A stretch of DNA of 39,101 bases, taken from the NCBI RefSeq assembly GCF_015752205.1, contig NZ_JADOVG010000027.1:1-39101 (forward strand), written 5' to 3'. Source of the DNA: Polaromonas sp. CG_9.7. Its GTDB lineage: Bacteria > Pseudomonadota > Gammaproteobacteria > Burkholderiales > Burkholderiaceae_C. Numbering within the stretch: the stretch's first letter is position 1; each line of letters begins with the position of its first letter. Both the position numbers and the translations under genes were made by a program. Positions 1 through 8,258 of the stretch are shown here, in pieces. The notes beneath the pieces are model-generated. The model saw nothing but the letters and a program-made list of their open reading frames with translations, ran no database searches and was not told the origin of the DNA.

Positions 1-404
1 AGGAACACGATGATGTAAGGCACGCCCACCTGGCGGGCCAGCAAGATGTGCTCGCGCGTCTGGGGCATCGGGCCGTCAGCGGCCGAGCACACCAAGATAG
101 CGCCGTCCATCTGCGCTGCACCGGTGATCATGTTCTTCACATAGTCAGCGTGGCCTGGGCAGTCGACGTGGGCGTAATGGCGCGCAGCCGTTTCGTACTC
201 GACGTGGGCGGTGTTGATCGTGATGCCGCGCGCTTTTTCTTCAGGTGCCGCATCGATTTGATCGTAGGCCTTGGCTTCGCCGCCGAACTTGGCCGCCAGC
301 ACGGTCGCAATCGCCGCCGTCAGCGTGGTCTTGCCATGGTCAACGTGGCCAATCGTGCCAACGTTCACGTGCGGCTTGGTCCGCGAAAATTTCTCTTTTC
401 CCAT
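1..404 (-). CDS. tuf: Elongation factor Tu, N-terminal part (cut by window edge)
   Basis: GTPase that delivers aminoacyl-tRNA to the ribosome. Only the first ~134 residues are present; the rest lies beyond base 1. The translation starts [20 protein letters not shown]. It shows the G1 loop [10 protein letters not shown], the switch I region with [12 protein letters not shown], and the G3 motif DCPGHADY, all diagnostic of EF-Tu. The start is set by an ATG at 404 with GGAG six bases upstream. Three tRNA genes precede it on the same strand, the usual arrangement for one of the two tuf copies in beta- and gammaproteobacteria, so it is probably co-transcribed with them. Confidence 0.97.
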   Translation of the reverse strand, partial: MGKEKFSRTKPHVNVGTIGHVDHGKTTLTAAIATVLAAKFGGEAKAYDQIDAAPEEKARGITINTAHVEYETAARHYAHVDCPGHADYVKNMITGAAQMDGAILVCSAADGPMPQTREHILLARQVGVPYIIVF

Positions 405-481
405 TTTCAACTCCGAAAAGTTACAAAACTAGTTAACAAACCACCGTTAGCTGCACAGACACACTGCAACCAACTTAAAAA

Positions 482-556
482 TGGTGCCCATTCCGGGAAT
501 CGGACCCGGGACCTCTCCCTTACCAAGGGAGTGCTCTGCCACTGAGCCAAATGGGC
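482..556 (-). tRNA. tRNA-Thr (anticodon GGU)
   Basis: The reverse complement folds as a cloverleaf. The acceptor stem is GCCCATT paired with AATGGGC, the anticodon loop is TTGGTAA between CTCCC and GGGAG, and the T-arm is CCGGG-TTCGATT-CCCGG. CCA is encoded at 482-484. It is the last tRNA before tuf. Confidence 0.97.
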
Positions 557-626
557 TGAATTCAAAAACTCTCTTGCGGCAAACGATGCAATGCTGACCT
601 GCAAATTTCCAAGTGCCTCAGCACTC

Positions 627-700
627 TGGAGCGGGAGACGGGAATCGGACCCGCGTCATTAGCTTGGAAGGCTAGGGTTCTACCATTGAACTACTCCCGC
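627..700 (-). tRNA. tRNA-Gly (anticodon UCC)
   Basis: Reverse-strand cloverleaf with acceptor stem GCGGGAG pairing CTCCCGC, D-loop TTCAATGGTAGAA, anticodon loop CTTCCAA (anticodon TCC) and T-loop GGTCCGATTCC. CCA is encoded at 627-629. It is the middle gene of the Tyr-Gly-Thr-tuf unit. Confidence 0.97.
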
Positions 701-801
701 GCAGCCCTGCCAGATCAACTCACACTCAACTCACCTTACAACCCAAAAACTACACGAAACTGTCAAGCTGCGATGCAAACTCAAGAGAATCATTCAGAAT
801 T

Positions 802-887
802 TGGTGGATGGGGCTGGATTCGAACCAGCGTACGCGTTAGCGAACAGATTTACAGTCTGCCTCCTTTAACCACTCGGACACCCATCC
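802..887 (-). tRNA. tRNA-Tyr (anticodon GUA)
   Basis: An 86-base class II tRNA on the reverse strand with a long variable arm. The acceptor stem is GGATGGG with CCCATCC, the anticodon loop CTGTAAA contains GTA, and the T-loop is GGTTCGAATCC. CCA is encoded at 802-804. It is the first gene of the tRNA-tuf unit. Confidence 0.97.
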
Positions 888-903
888 TTCAAGCGAATCA
901 CGG

Positions 904-912
904 ATTATGCCA
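904..912 (-). promoter_or_regulatory. Candidate extended -10 promoter of the tRNA-tuf unit
   Basis: Reverse-strand TGG followed by CATAAT lies 17 bases before the tRNA-Tyr 5' end, which would place initiation about 10 bases upstream of the mature tRNA. No good -35 box sits 16-18 bases further up, so the extended -10 would have to carry recognition. This is inference from motif and position only. Confidence 0.4.
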
Positions 913-995
913 CTCTTTTTCAAGAAAATATGGATCTCGTTAACAACCCAGCTTTAATCTTTAACACGCCGTGAAACGCTTTCACAAACTGGCAA

Positions 996-1733
996 TCAAG
1001 CCTTTGGATGTGCCTGACGCCACTCGCGCGCCTGCGAGAAATGCCCGCAGCCAATAAAAGGCAATGGCGGGCGCATGGCGGACAGCGGCGAGGGATGGTT
1101 GGCCACAAGCACCTTGTGGCGCGCCTCGTCGATCAGCACGCGCTTGGACTGCGCATGCGCGCCCCAGAGCATGAACAGCACGGCATGATCGCCGGCTGAA
1201 ACCTGGCGGATCACGTTGTCTGTCAGCATTTCCCAGCCCTTGCCGGCATGACTGGCAGCCTTGCCCTCTTCCACCGTCAGGCAGGTGTTGAGAAGCAAAA
1301 TGCCATGGGTGGCCCAGTTGACCAGACTGCCGCCAGGCACCGGAAATTTGGGCGGTGGCGTGCCCAGGTCGCGCTGCAGCTCCTTGAAGATATTGCGCAG
1401 CGACGGCGGCAGCGCCACACCGGGCGCCACAGAGAACGCCAGCCCTTCGCCCTGCCCCCGCCCATGGTAGGGGTCCTGGCCCAGAATAACGACCCGCACC
1501 GATTGGGCGGACGTCAGTTCAAGCGCACGTAAAGGCTGCGGCGGAAAGATCACTGCGCCAGCCTCCAGACGGGCGCGCAGAAATGTCAGCAGCTTGTGCC
1601 CGGTGGCACTGGCAAAAAATTCGTCCACGGCCGGGTTCCAGTCAAGCGCAACCGGCCAGTGCGACGGATCGGCACTCATCAACTGGCCGGAATTTGTGGC
1701 CTCCGACGTTGGGGAAAAATTTTCCTGCGCCAT
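996..1733 (-). CDS. ung: Uracil-DNA glycosylase, family 1
   Basis: Removes uracil from DNA as the first step of base excision repair. The ~245-residue product has the family 1 hallmarks: the catalytic water-activating motif GQDPYHG, LLLNTCLTVEEGKAASH in the middle, and the C-terminal minor-groove loop NHPSPLSA. The chosen start is the ATG at 1733, with AGGAG six bases upstream. A GTG at 1736 directly before it is too close to that ribosome site. The gene follows trpC by only a few bases and is probably the last member of the trp transcript, although its function is unrelated to tryptophan. Confidence 0.95.
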   Translation of the reverse strand: MAQENFSPTSEATNSGQLMSADPSHWPVALDWNPAVDEFFASATGHKLLTFLRARLEAGAVIFPPQPLRALELTSAQSVRVVILGQDPYHGRGQGEGLAFSVAPGVALPPSLRNIFKELQRDLGTPPPKFPVPGGSLVNWATHGILLLNTCLTVEEGKAASHAGKGWEMLTDNVIRQVSAGDHAVLFMLWGAHAQSKRVLIDEARHKVLVANHPSPLSAMRPPLPFIGCGHFSQAREWRQAHPKA

Positions 1734-1748
1734 CACACGCTCCTTTGT

Positions 1749-2540
1749 TTACTCACCAAACAGTTCGACCAGTGCCTCGCCCGGTTCGTCGGCGCGCATG
1801 AAGGCTTCGCCAACCAGGAAGGCGTTGATATTGACATCGCGCAGGCGCTTGACGTCTTCTGGCGTCATGATGCCCGACTCGGTCACCAGCAGACGCTCTG
1901 CAGGCACCTTGCCCATCAGCGACAGCGTGGTGTCCAGCGAGACCTCGAAGGTGTTCAGGTTGCGGTTGTTGATGCCGATCAGCGGCGTTTTGAGCATGAG
2001 CGCCCGCGCCAGTTCCGCCTCGTCATGCACCTCGACCAGCACCGCCATGTCGAGCGACATCGCCAGCGCCTCGAAAGCCTTCATTTGCGCATCGTCCAGG
2101 CAAGCGGCGATCAGCAGGATGCAGTCGGCGCCCATGACGCGCGATTCATAGATCTGGTAGGCGTCGATGATGAAGTCTTTGCGCAACACCGGCAGGCTGC
2201 ACGACGCTCGGGCCTGCTTCAGGTAGTCGATACTGCCCTGGAAAAACTGCTGGTCGGTCAGCACCGACAGGCAGGCTGCGCCGGCCTCGGCATAGCTTTG
2301 CGCAATGTCGGCGGGAATGAAATCGCTGCGCAGCACGCCCTTGGACGGGCTGGCCTTCTTGATTTCTGCAATCACGGCGGGTTTGCCTGCCGCGATCCTG
2401 GCGCGCAGCGCGCCGACGAAGTCGCGGGTCTGGACGCGCGATTCGGCGTCCTGGCGCATTGCTGCCAGCGGCTTGCGGTTAAGGGCGTCGGCGACTTCCA
2501 GGCGCTTGACGGCAATGATCTTGTTCAAAATGTCACTCAT
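1749..2540 (-). CDS. trpC: Indole-3-glycerol-phosphate synthase
   Basis: Closes the indole ring by converting carboxyphenylamino-deoxyribulose phosphate to indole-3-glycerol phosphate in tryptophan synthesis. The 263-residue length is normal for a monofunctional TrpC. Family motifs are present in order: [12 protein letters not shown] near residue 65, the VLRKDFI catalytic lysine segment, IGINNRNL and the phosphate-binding LLVTESGI. It lies downstream of trpD, separated by about 180 bases that may hold a small membrane ORF ending over the trpC start. No PRAI (trpF) domain is fused. Confidence 0.96.
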   Translation of the reverse strand: MSDILNKIIAVKRLEVADALNRKPLAAMRQDAESRVQTRDFVGALRARIAAGKPAVIAEIKKASPSKGVLRSDFIPADIAQSYAEAGAACLSVLTDQQFFQGSIDYLKQARASCSLPVLRKDFIIDAYQIYESRVMGADCILLIAACLDDAQMKAFEALAMSLDMAVLVEVHDEAELARALMLKTPLIGINNRNLNTFEVSLDTTLSLMGKVPAERLLVTESGIMTPEDVKRLRDVNINAFLVGEAFMRADEPGEALVELFGE

Positions 2541-2679
2541 GGGATTCCAGTGGTGGGATTGCGGGCGATGGCTGGGCCTGCCCGGCGGATGAAACGAAGG
2601 ACTCGGATGAGCCGTTTTTGAGGATTTTCAAAAAGATGCGGTGCATGACGAATCCGGCGACGATAAACACCAGCGACAC
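2533..2679 (-). CDS. Possible small one-span membrane protein between trpD and trpC
   Basis: The reverse-strand frame ending at 2533 reads like protein: [20 protein letters not shown], then a basic stretch beginning FVMHRIF, then a Ser/Pro/Ala-rich tail. It predicts one membrane span with a positively charged following segment. Its stop overlaps the trpC start, as in a translationally coupled gene. The problem is the start: the frame stays open upstream into trpD, but no ATG precedes the hydrophobic part. The GTG at 2679 used here gives 48 residues and cuts into the span region. It could be a remnant of a longer gene. I do not recognise the family. Confidence 0.3.
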   Translation of the reverse strand: MSLVFIVAGFVMHRIFLKILKNGSSESFVSSAGQAQPSPAIPPLESHE

Positions 2680-2719
2680 GCCCGGCGCAATCCAGACACC
2701 GGGATCGCGCCATGCTGCC

Positions 2720-3763
2720 TTAAGCCGAAACCGACTGGCTGAAGGCGACCAATTGCGCCAGTTTAGCCTTGGCGGCTCCTGATTCGATAGCGGTTCGTGC
2801 TTTGTGCACGCCCTCCTTCATCGAATTGACGACATTGGCGGCATACAGTGCCGCGCCGGCATTCAGAATCACGATGTCGCGCGGGGCGCCCGGCTGGTTG
2901 TCGAGCACGCCCATCAGCATGGCCTTGGACTGCTCGGGTGTTTCAACCCGCAGGGCGCGGTTGCCGGCCATCGACAGGCCGAAGTCTTCAGGATGGATTT
3001 CGTATTCGATGATCTCGCCGTCCTTGAGTTCGCCGACCACGGTGGCCGCGCCCAGGCTGACCTCGTCCATGCCGTCCTTGCCATAAACCACCAGCGCGTG
3101 CTCGGCGCCCAGGCGCTGCAGGGCGCGGACCTGGATGCCGACCAGGTCGGGGTGGAACACGCCCATCAGGATATTTGGGGCACTGGCCGGGTTGGTCAGC
3201 GGGCCGAGGATGTTGAAGATCGTGCGAATGCCGAGTTCCTTGCGCACCGGCGCGACGTTCTTCATGGCCGGATGGTGGTTTGGCGCAAACATGAAGCCGA
3301 CGCCCACTTCGGCGATGCAGCGGGCAATCGCCTCGGGCGCCAGCTTGAGCGAAATGCCCAGTGACTCGACCACGTCGGCGCTGCCGGACTTGCTGCTGAC
3401 ACTGCGCCCGCCGTGCTTGCTGACCCGGGCGCCGGCCGCCGCCGCTACGAACATGGCGCAGGTCGAGATGTTGAAGGTGTGCGAGCCGTCACCGCCGGTG
3501 CCGACGATATCGACCAGATGCGTCTTGTCGGCAACATGCACCTTGGTGGAGAACTCGCGCATCACCTGCGCGGCGGCGGTGATTTCGCCGATGGTTTCCT
3601 TCTTCACGCGCAGGCCGGTGATCAGCGCTGCCGTCATGAGCGGCGACATTTCTCCGCTCATGATGAGCCGCATGATGTGCAGCATTTCGTCATGGAAAAT
3701 CTCGCGGTGCTCGATGGTGCGTTGCAGCGCTTCGCTGGCCGTGATCTTGTGGCTGTGGGGCAT
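2720..3763 (-). CDS. trpD: Anthranilate phosphoribosyltransferase
   Basis: Joins anthranilate to PRPP to give phosphoribosylanthranilate, the second step from chorismate to tryptophan. The 347-residue protein has the glycine-rich PRPP loop [16 protein letters not shown] near residue 86, the [16 protein letters not shown] segment near 115, and the NPA region ILGPLTNPA. An AGGAAA ribosome site precedes the ATG at 3763. It is not fused to TrpG here; trpG lies upstream, separated by ltaE and a LysE-type exporter, so the tryptophan genes are interrupted by two others on the same strand. Confidence 0.96.
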   Translation of the reverse strand: MPHSHKITASEALQRTIEHREIFHDEMLHIMRLIMSGEMSPLMTAALITGLRVKKETIGEITAAAQVMREFSTKVHVADKTHLVDIVGTGGDGSHTFNISTCAMFVAAAAGARVSKHGGRSVSSKSGSADVVESLGISLKLAPEAIARCIAEVGVGFMFAPNHHPAMKNVAPVRKELGIRTIFNILGPLTNPASAPNILMGVFHPDLVGIQVRALQRLGAEHALVVYGKDGMDEVSLGAATVVGELKDGEIIEYEIHPEDFGLSMAGNRALRVETPEQSKAMLMGVLDNQPGAPRDIVILNAGAALYAANVVNSMKEGVHKARTAIESGAAKAKLAQLVAFSQSVSA

Positions 3764-3799
3764 GGGGTTTCCTGTTCGGCTTTTTGTTGATGTGAAGGA

Positions 3800-4465
3800 T
3801 CAGGTCGTCGGATGATCGGAAAAGGCCAGCTTCAGGCCGAACCCGATGAACATCAGGCCGGCGGCGCGCTCCAGCCCCTGCAGGACATGTTGGACCGACG
3901 CCATGCGCCCGGCCATCCAGGCAGCCACTGCGGCCCAGCCAATGTTGACCCACAGGGCATTGAAGTTGAACAGCAGGCCAAGCAGCAGGAACGCCAGCGC
4001 TTTGTGTTGCACACCGGGCGCGATGAACTGCGGCACGAAGGCCAGGAAAAACAGCGCGACCTTGGGATTGAGCGCATTCGTCCAGAAACCCTGGAAAAAT
4101 ACACGTTTTAGGGCCTTTGCGCTTTCCGGATAAGCGCGAACAGCTATTGAATTAATAGCAATAGATGCACCCGGCGATGGAGCGCGTGCCAGCAGCATGC
4201 GCAGGCCGATCCACACCAGATAGGCGGCGCCTACCCATTTGAGCAGGGTGAACGCGGTGGCGGACGCCGCCATCAGCGCGCTCACGCCAATCGCTGCGGC
4301 AAAGATATGCACAAAGCACCCGGCCGTGATGCCCAGGGCCGCGACTATTCCCGTGCGGGCGCCCGAACGCAGCGCATTCGTCACGATGTAAAGCACATCG
4401 GGGCCAGGCGTCAGGTTGAGCACCAGGCCGGCGACGACAAACAGCGCAAGGTGGTCAATGCCCAT
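3800..4465 (-). CDS. LysE/RhtB-family amino acid exporter carrying an in-frame repeat
   Basis: Predicted inner-membrane exporter of amino acids or derivatives, 221 residues with about six hydrophobic segments. The N-terminal NLTPGPDVLYIVTNALRSGA and the NPKVALFFLAFVPQFI segment after the central loop are LysE/RhtB signatures. The central loop includes SIAINSIAVRAYPESAKAL, which is the translation of the dispersed repeat at 4106-4162 and is not expected in the family. Reading continues without a break. The gene sits between ltaE (15 bases upstream) and trpD. Export of a threonine or tryptophan-pathway compound would suit the place, but the substrate is unknown. Confidence 0.9.
   Translation of the reverse strand: MGIDHLALFVVAGLVLNLTPGPDVLYIVTNALRSGARTGIVAALGITAGCFVHIFAAAIGVSALMAASATAFTLLKWVGAAYLVWIGLRMLLARAPSPGASIAINSIAVRAYPESAKALKRVFFQGFWTNALNPKVALFFLAFVPQFIAPGVQHKALAFLLLGLLFNFNALWVNIGWAAVAAWMAGRMASVQHVLQGLERAAGLMFIGFGLKLAFSDHPTT
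4106..4162 (-). repeat. Dispersed two-stem repeat, copy A, inside the LysE-type gene
   Basis: On the reverse strand the element has a first inverted repeat GCTATT-AATTC-AATAGC (4143-4159). A second hairpin, GCGCTT-ATCCGGA-AAGCGC (4119-4137), follows, then AAAGGCC. It is the best-formed of six related copies and is translated in frame within the exporter's central loop. Confidence 0.8.
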
Positions 4466-4480
4466 GGACTGGTGCCGGCT

Positions 4481-5530
4481 TCAGGCGTTGAAAAACTGGC
4501 GGATCGTGGCAACTGCGCCATCGACACCAGCGGCATCAACATCCAGGTGGGTGACAAACCGCAGGCGGTACAGCCCCGTGGCCTGAACGCCGTGCGCCGC
4601 CAGATGCTGCAGCAAGGCAGCCGACTGGTGGCGCGCGGCCCCGCTCAGGTCAACAAACACGATGTTGGTCTGCGGTGCCTCGACCTGCAGGCCTTCGATG
4701 CCTGCCAGCCCGTCGGCCAGCCGCTGCGCCAGCGCATGGTCTTGCGCCAGCCGCACGACATGGTGGTCCAGCGCATGCGAGGCGGCCGCCGCCAGCATGC
4801 CGGCCTGACGCATGCCACCGCCGGCCATTTTGCGGATGCGGTGCGCGCGCGCAATGAACTCACGCGAGCCGCACAGCGCTGAGCCAACCGGCGCGCCCAG
4901 CCCCTTGCTGAAGCACACCGACACGCTGTCAAAACACTGGGCGATGCGCCGCGCTTCGGTGAAGGCATCACTGCCGGTTTGCAGCGCCTGCGCCACGGCG
5001 GCATTGAACAGCCGCGCGCCGTCCAGATGCCGCATCAAACCCCGGTCTTTCGCCAGTTGCGTCGCCTGCTGCAGATAGTCAAACGGCAGCAGCTTGCCGC
5101 CCAGTGTGTTTTCCAGCGCCAGCAGCCGTGTGCGGGCGAAATGCGCGTCGTCGGGCTTGATGGCCGCGTCGATGTCAGACAGCAGCAGTGTGCCGTCTGG
5201 CTGGTGGTTCAGCGGCTGCGGCTGCACGCTGCCGAACACCGCCGCGCCGCCGCCTTCCCAGCGGTAGCAATGCGCTTGCTGGCCGACGATGTATTCATCG
5301 CCGCGCTGGCAGTGCGCAAGGATGGCGCACAGGTTGCTTTGCGTGCCGGTGGGCACGAACAGCGCGGCCTCGAAACCCAGCAGACCGGCGATTTTTTCCT
5401 GCAAGGCATTGACGCTCGGGTCGCCGCCAAACACATCGTCGCCCAGCGGGGCCGCCAGCATGGCGTCGCGCATGGCCGGCGTCGGTTGCGTGACGGTGTC
5501 GCTGCGCAGATCAATCATTTTTTCAGTCAT
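4481..5530 (-). CDS. ltaE: Low-specificity L-threonine aldolase
   Basis: PLP enzyme that cleaves L-threonine or allo-threonine to glycine and acetaldehyde. After the start come IDLRSDTVTQPTPAMRDAM and GDDVFGGDPSVNALQ, typical for the family. Further on are FVPTGTQSNLCAI, the HLDGARLFNAAVA aspartate segment and the PLP lysine in VCFSKGLGAPVGS. The start is placed at the ATG at 5530, giving MTEKMIDLRSD; an ATG at 5518 (MIDLRSD) is also possible. The frame is open further upstream, but that part is repeat copy B, so a longer start is unlikely. It lies between trpG and a LysE-type exporter. Confidence 0.92.
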   Translation of the reverse strand: MTEKMIDLRSDTVTQPTPAMRDAMLAAPLGDDVFGGDPSVNALQEKIAGLLGFEAALFVPTGTQSNLCAILAHCQRGDEYIVGQQAHCYRWEGGGAAVFGSVQPQPLNHQPDGTLLLSDIDAAIKPDDAHFARTRLLALENTLGGKLLPFDYLQQATQLAKDRGLMRHLDGARLFNAAVAQALQTGSDAFTEARRIAQCFDSVSVCFSKGLGAPVGSALCGSREFIARAHRIRKMAGGGMRQAGMLAAAASHALDHHVVRLAQDHALAQRLADGLAGIEGLQVEAPQTNIVFVDLSGAARHQSAALLQHLAAHGVQATGLYRLRFVTHLDVDAAGVDGAVATIRQFFNA

Positions 5531-5588
5531 TTTGGCCTTTGGCGCAAGGTGGACGGGCACAAGCAGCTATTGATTCGGTAGCAAGCAT
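5529..5588 (-). repeat. Dispersed two-stem repeat, copy B, between trpG and ltaE
   Basis: Reverse strand reads TTGCTACCGAATCAATAGCT, then GCTTGTGCCCGTCCACCTTG, then CGCCAAAGGCCAAA, matching copy A position by position with substitutions. It fills essentially the whole gap and runs up to the ltaE start codon, so it supplies that gene's translation start region. Confidence 0.75.
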
Positions 5589-6172
5589 CACGCCTGCTGC
5601 GCCAGGAAATTTTTCAGCATCGCATGGCCATGCTCGGTCAGGATGGATTCCGGATGAAACTGCACGCCCTGGATCGGCAGCGTCTTGTGCCGCACGCCCA
5701 TGATTTCGCCATCGTCGGTCCAGGCGGTGACTTCGAGCACCTCGGGGCAGGACGATTTTTCAATCGCCAGCGAGTGGTAGCGGTTCACCGTGAACTGCTC
5801 CGGCAGGCCGGCGAACACGCCCTGCTGCGTGGTGGTGATGACGCTGGTCTTGCCATGCATCAACTCCTGCGCGCGGATGATCTTGCCGCCAAACGCCGCG
5901 CCTATCGCCTGATGCCCCAGGCAGACGCCCAGAATCGGCAGCTTGCCAGCAAAGTGCTGGATCGCCGCGACCGAAATCCCGGCCTCGGCCGGCGAGCACG
6001 GGCCGGGCGAGATCACCAGGCGGTCGAGCTGCCCGGCGTCGAGTCTGGCGGCCATGTCGGCCACGGTGATCTCGTCGTTGCGGAACACTTCCACCTCGGC
6101 GCCCAGTTCGCCAAAATACTGGACGATGTTGTAGGTAAAGCTGTCGTAGTTATCGATCATCAAAAGTTTCAT
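5588..6172 (-). CDS. trpG: Anthranilate synthase glutaminase subunit
   Basis: Class I glutamine amidotransferase that supplies ammonia to TrpE for anthranilate synthesis. It may also serve aminodeoxychorismate synthase, since no pabA is seen here. The 194-residue protein starts [20 protein letters not shown], has [15 protein letters not shown], the nucleophile cysteine in [10 protein letters not shown] (about residue 83), and the His-Glu pair in [12 protein letters not shown]. Its ATG overlaps the stop of the chorismate mutase gene (ATGA), indicating translational coupling. Confidence 0.97.
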   Translation of the reverse strand: MKLLMIDNYDSFTYNIVQYFGELGAEVEVFRNDEITVADMAARLDAGQLDRLVISPGPCSPAEAGISVAAIQHFAGKLPILGVCLGHQAIGAAFGGKIIRAQELMHGKTSVITTTQQGVFAGLPEQFTVNRYHSLAIEKSSCPEVLEVTAWTDDGEIMGVRHKTLPIQGVQFHPESILTEHGHAMLKNFLAQQA

Positions 6173-6492
6173 GGCGGGCTTCCTTCCTGGCGCAGGCGCT
6201 TGAATTCGCCATGCTCAAATTCAATGGACGCGTCAATCATCGCGCGGTAGGCGGCCTCGATCACGGCTTCGGGCGCGCCCTGCTCTGCCGCCATGGCTTT
6301 GACCCGCTCGACGATGAAGTCGATGCGCGCCTGGTCATGCACCTGATCGGCCGCCTGCTTGATGCGCGCGGCTTGCGTCATGTAGCCGCTGCGTTCGGCC
6401 ATCAGCGCGACGATGCGCTCGTCCAGTGCGTCGATGTTGCGGCGCACGTCGGCCATGCTTTCGCAGTGTTCCACTTTATGCATCAGGGCCAT
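6169..6492 (-). CDS. Chorismate mutase, AroQ type
   Basis: Short all-helical protein of about 107 residues, predicted to rearrange chorismate to prephenate for phenylalanine and tyrosine. The pattern [20 protein letters not shown], followed by QAARIKQ and [15 protein letters not shown], fits the AroQ/PF01817 fold with its buried Arg, Lys and Asp/Glu residues. There is no signal peptide, so it is the cytoplasmic type. The ATG at 6492 is preferred because GGAG stands eight bases upstream; a GTG at 6501 overlaps the trpE stop. It is wedged between trpE and trpG, so two enzymes competing for chorismate share one transcript. Confidence 0.9.
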   Translation of the reverse strand: MALMHKVEHCESMADVRRNIDALDERIVALMAERSGYMTQAARIKQAADQVHDQARIDFIVERVKAMAAEQGAPEAVIEAAYRAMIDASIEFEHGEFKRLRQEGSPP

Positions 6493-6497
6493 GGCGA

Positions 6498-7994
6498 TCA
6501 CTCCAGCCCTTCTTCGACCAGTTCACTGGCGCGCAGCAGCGCGCGCGCCTTGGCTTCGGTTTCTTTCCATTCAAGTTCGGCCACCGAGTCGGCGACCACG
6601 CCGGCCGCGGCCTGCACATACAGCGTGCCGTCCTTGATGATGCCGGTGCGGATCGCAATCGCCACGTCCATGTCACCGGCGTAGCTGAGGTAGCCGCAGG
6701 CGCCACCGTACAGGCCGCGCTTGGTCGGCTCCAGCTGGTCGATCAGCTCCATCGCATGCACTTTCGGCGCGCCGGTCAGCGTGCCGGCCGGAAAGGTCGC
6801 CTTGAGCACGTCCATGCTCGTCATACCGTCATTCAAAATGCCCTCGACGTTGCTGACGATATGCATCACATGGCTGTAGCGCTCGACGGCAAAGGCTTCG
6901 GTCACCTTCACCGTGCCGGTCTTGGCGATGCGGCCAATGTCGTTGCGCGCCAGGTCGATCAGCATGACGTGCTCGGCACGCTCCTTCGGGTCGTTGATCA
7001 GCTCAATCTCGGCGGCCTTGTCGGCTTCCAGCGACGAGGCGCGCGGCCGGGTGCCGGCCAGCGGGCGGATGGTGATCTTTTGCCCCTGCTCGACCTGCTC
7101 CTGACGCACCAGGATCTCGGGCGAGGCGCCGACCACATGGAAGTCGCCAAAGTGGTAGTAGTACATGTACGGCGACGGGTTGAGCGAACGCAGCGCGCGG
7201 TACAGCGACAGCGGCGACTCGGTGTAGCGCTTTCGGATGCGCTGGCCGACCTGCACCTGCATGAAGTCGCCGCCTTCGATCAGCTTCTTGGCGCGCTCCA
7301 CGGCGGCAATGTAGTCGGCCTTGGCGAATTCGCGCTCGGCCGGGTAGCCTTGGGAAGGCTTGACGACGGGCGCACTGACTGAATACTTCAGTTGCTCCTT
7401 GAGTTCACGCAGGCGCTTCTTGGCATTGGCATAGGCTTCGGGCCGTGCCGGGTCGGCATAGACGATGAGGTAGAGCTTGCCCGACAGGTTGTCGATGACC
7501 GCCAGTTCCTCGCACTGCAGCAGCAGGATGTCGGGACAGCCCAGCGTGTCGGGCGGGCAGGTGCTTTCGAGCTTTTTCTCGATGTAGCGCACCGCGTCAT
7601 AGCCGAAGTAGCCCGCCAGACCGCCGCAAAAACGCGGCAATCCGGGCCGCAGCGCGACCTTGAAGCGCTGCTGGTAGTCGCTGATGAAGTCCAGCGGATT
7701 GGCTTTGGAGGTTTCAACCACCTGGCCATCGGTCACGACTTCGGTCAGCGTATCAACACCAAAGCCCGACGAGCGCAGCAGCGTGCGCGCCGGCAGGCCG
7801 ATGAAGCTGTAGCGACCGAAACGTTCGCCGCCCACCACCGATTCGAGCAGGAAGCTGTACTTGCCGCCGTCTTTTGCATGGGCCAGCTTGAGGTAGAGCG
7901 ACAGCGGGGTTTCCAGGTCGGCAAAGGCTTCGAGCATCAGCGGGATGCGGTTGTAGCCTTGCGCTGCAAGGCTCTTGAATTCAAGTTCGGTCAT
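6498..7994 (-). CDS. trpE: Anthranilate synthase component I
   Basis: Converts chorismate plus ammonia to anthranilate, the first committed step of tryptophan synthesis. The 498-residue product starts MTELEFKSLAAQGYNRIPLM. Its LESVVGGERFGRYSFIG region near residue 45 belongs to the allosteric tryptophan site. C-terminal chorismate-binding motifs include PLAGTRPRA, LIDLARNDIGR, FPAGTLTGAPKVHAMELI and YGGACGYLSYAGDMD. The frame is open to 8141, but that part lacks protein character and contains the putative attenuator. The ATG at 7994 follows AAAGGA, and a GTG at 7997 is an alternative start. Confidence 0.96.
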   Translation of the reverse strand: MTELEFKSLAAQGYNRIPLMLEAFADLETPLSLYLKLAHAKDGGKYSFLLESVVGGERFGRYSFIGLPARTLLRSSGFGVDTLTEVVTDGQVVETSKANPLDFISDYQQRFKVALRPGLPRFCGGLAGYFGYDAVRYIEKKLESTCPPDTLGCPDILLLQCEELAVIDNLSGKLYLIVYADPARPEAYANAKKRLRELKEQLKYSVSAPVVKPSQGYPAEREFAKADYIAAVERAKKLIEGGDFMQVQVGQRIRKRYTESPLSLYRALRSLNPSPYMYYYHFGDFHVVGASPEILVRQEQVEQGQKITIRPLAGTRPRASSLEADKAAEIELINDPKERAEHVMLIDLARNDIGRIAKTGTVKVTEAFAVERYSHVMHIVSNVEGILNDGMTSMDVLKATFPAGTLTGAPKVHAMELIDQLEPTKRGLYGGACGYLSYAGDMDVAIAIRTGIIKDGTLYVQAAAGVVADSVAELEWKETEAKARALLRASELVEEGLE

Positions 7995-8052
7995 CACTGT
8001 GTGTCCTTTTACGGAAAAAGCGCTGCGTGTCAAAAACGCGGGCGTCCGTGAT

Positions 8053-8076
8053 TCAAAATGCCCCGAAGTCCGGGGC
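8053..8076 (-). terminator. Candidate attenuator terminator before trpE
   Basis: Reverse strand GCCCCG-GACTT-CGGGGC forms a perfect 6-bp GC stem with a 5-base loop, followed by ATTTTG. It lies about 60 bases before the trpE start and downstream of the Trp-containing leader ORF. The U-run is short (four), so efficiency is uncertain. Confidence 0.5.
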
Positions 8077-8165
8077 CGGTAGACGCTTGGCGCAGGGCAT
8101 GGGCGCATCAGTTCAGGAGATGGCAGCGGTGCCAGTGGCAAGGCAGGCTCAGGGCCATGCGCGCC

Positions 8166-8249
8166 TCAGGCGTGCCGTGAACGACAGGGGCGCCAAAGCC
8201 AGGCTCCCCGGCTTGCAAAAGCTGTTTGAACGATGTGTTGAATGGACAT
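8166..8249 (-). CDS. Putative Trp leader peptide
   Basis: A 27-residue reading frame, MSIQHIVQTAFASRGAWLWR then PCRSRHA, holds two tryptophan codons at positions 17 and 19 (8199-8201 and 8193-8195). Tryptophan is rare enough that two codons in such a short ORF before trpE is suggestive. The codons lie inside a hairpin, GGGGAGCC pairing GGCGCCCC (8187-8209). There is no Shine-Dalgarno site. The candidate -10 box would start the RNA only a few bases before the ATG, so the peptide would be nearly leaderless. I know such an arrangement from the trpL of alphaproteobacterial rhizobia. Existence of the peptide is inferred. Confidence 0.45.
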   Translation of the reverse strand: MSIQHIVQTAFASRGAWLWRPCRSRHA

Positions 8250-8258
8250 GTTGGCCAA

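Noticed and set aside
971..985. GTGAAA-CGC-TTTCAC hairpin after ung as a terminator
   Set aside because: The stem is short and no T-run follows on the reverse strand, so terminator status is not supported.
1596..2621. Long plus-strand open frames over ung/trpC (up to 341 codons)
   Set aside because: Arginine/histidine/glutamine-rich shadow of trpC on the other strand, with no family motifs and no ribosome site; the trpC reading is certain.
2541..2710. Second reverse-strand frame between trpD and trpC, starting at an ATG (57 codons, MARSRCLD...)
   Set aside because: Very arginine-rich and unlike protein; the frame with the membrane-like span is more credible.
7995..8141. N-terminal extension of trpE
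   Set aside because: The extra 49 residues lack protein character, cover the putative terminator, and the normal TrpE start with a ribosome site is at 7994.
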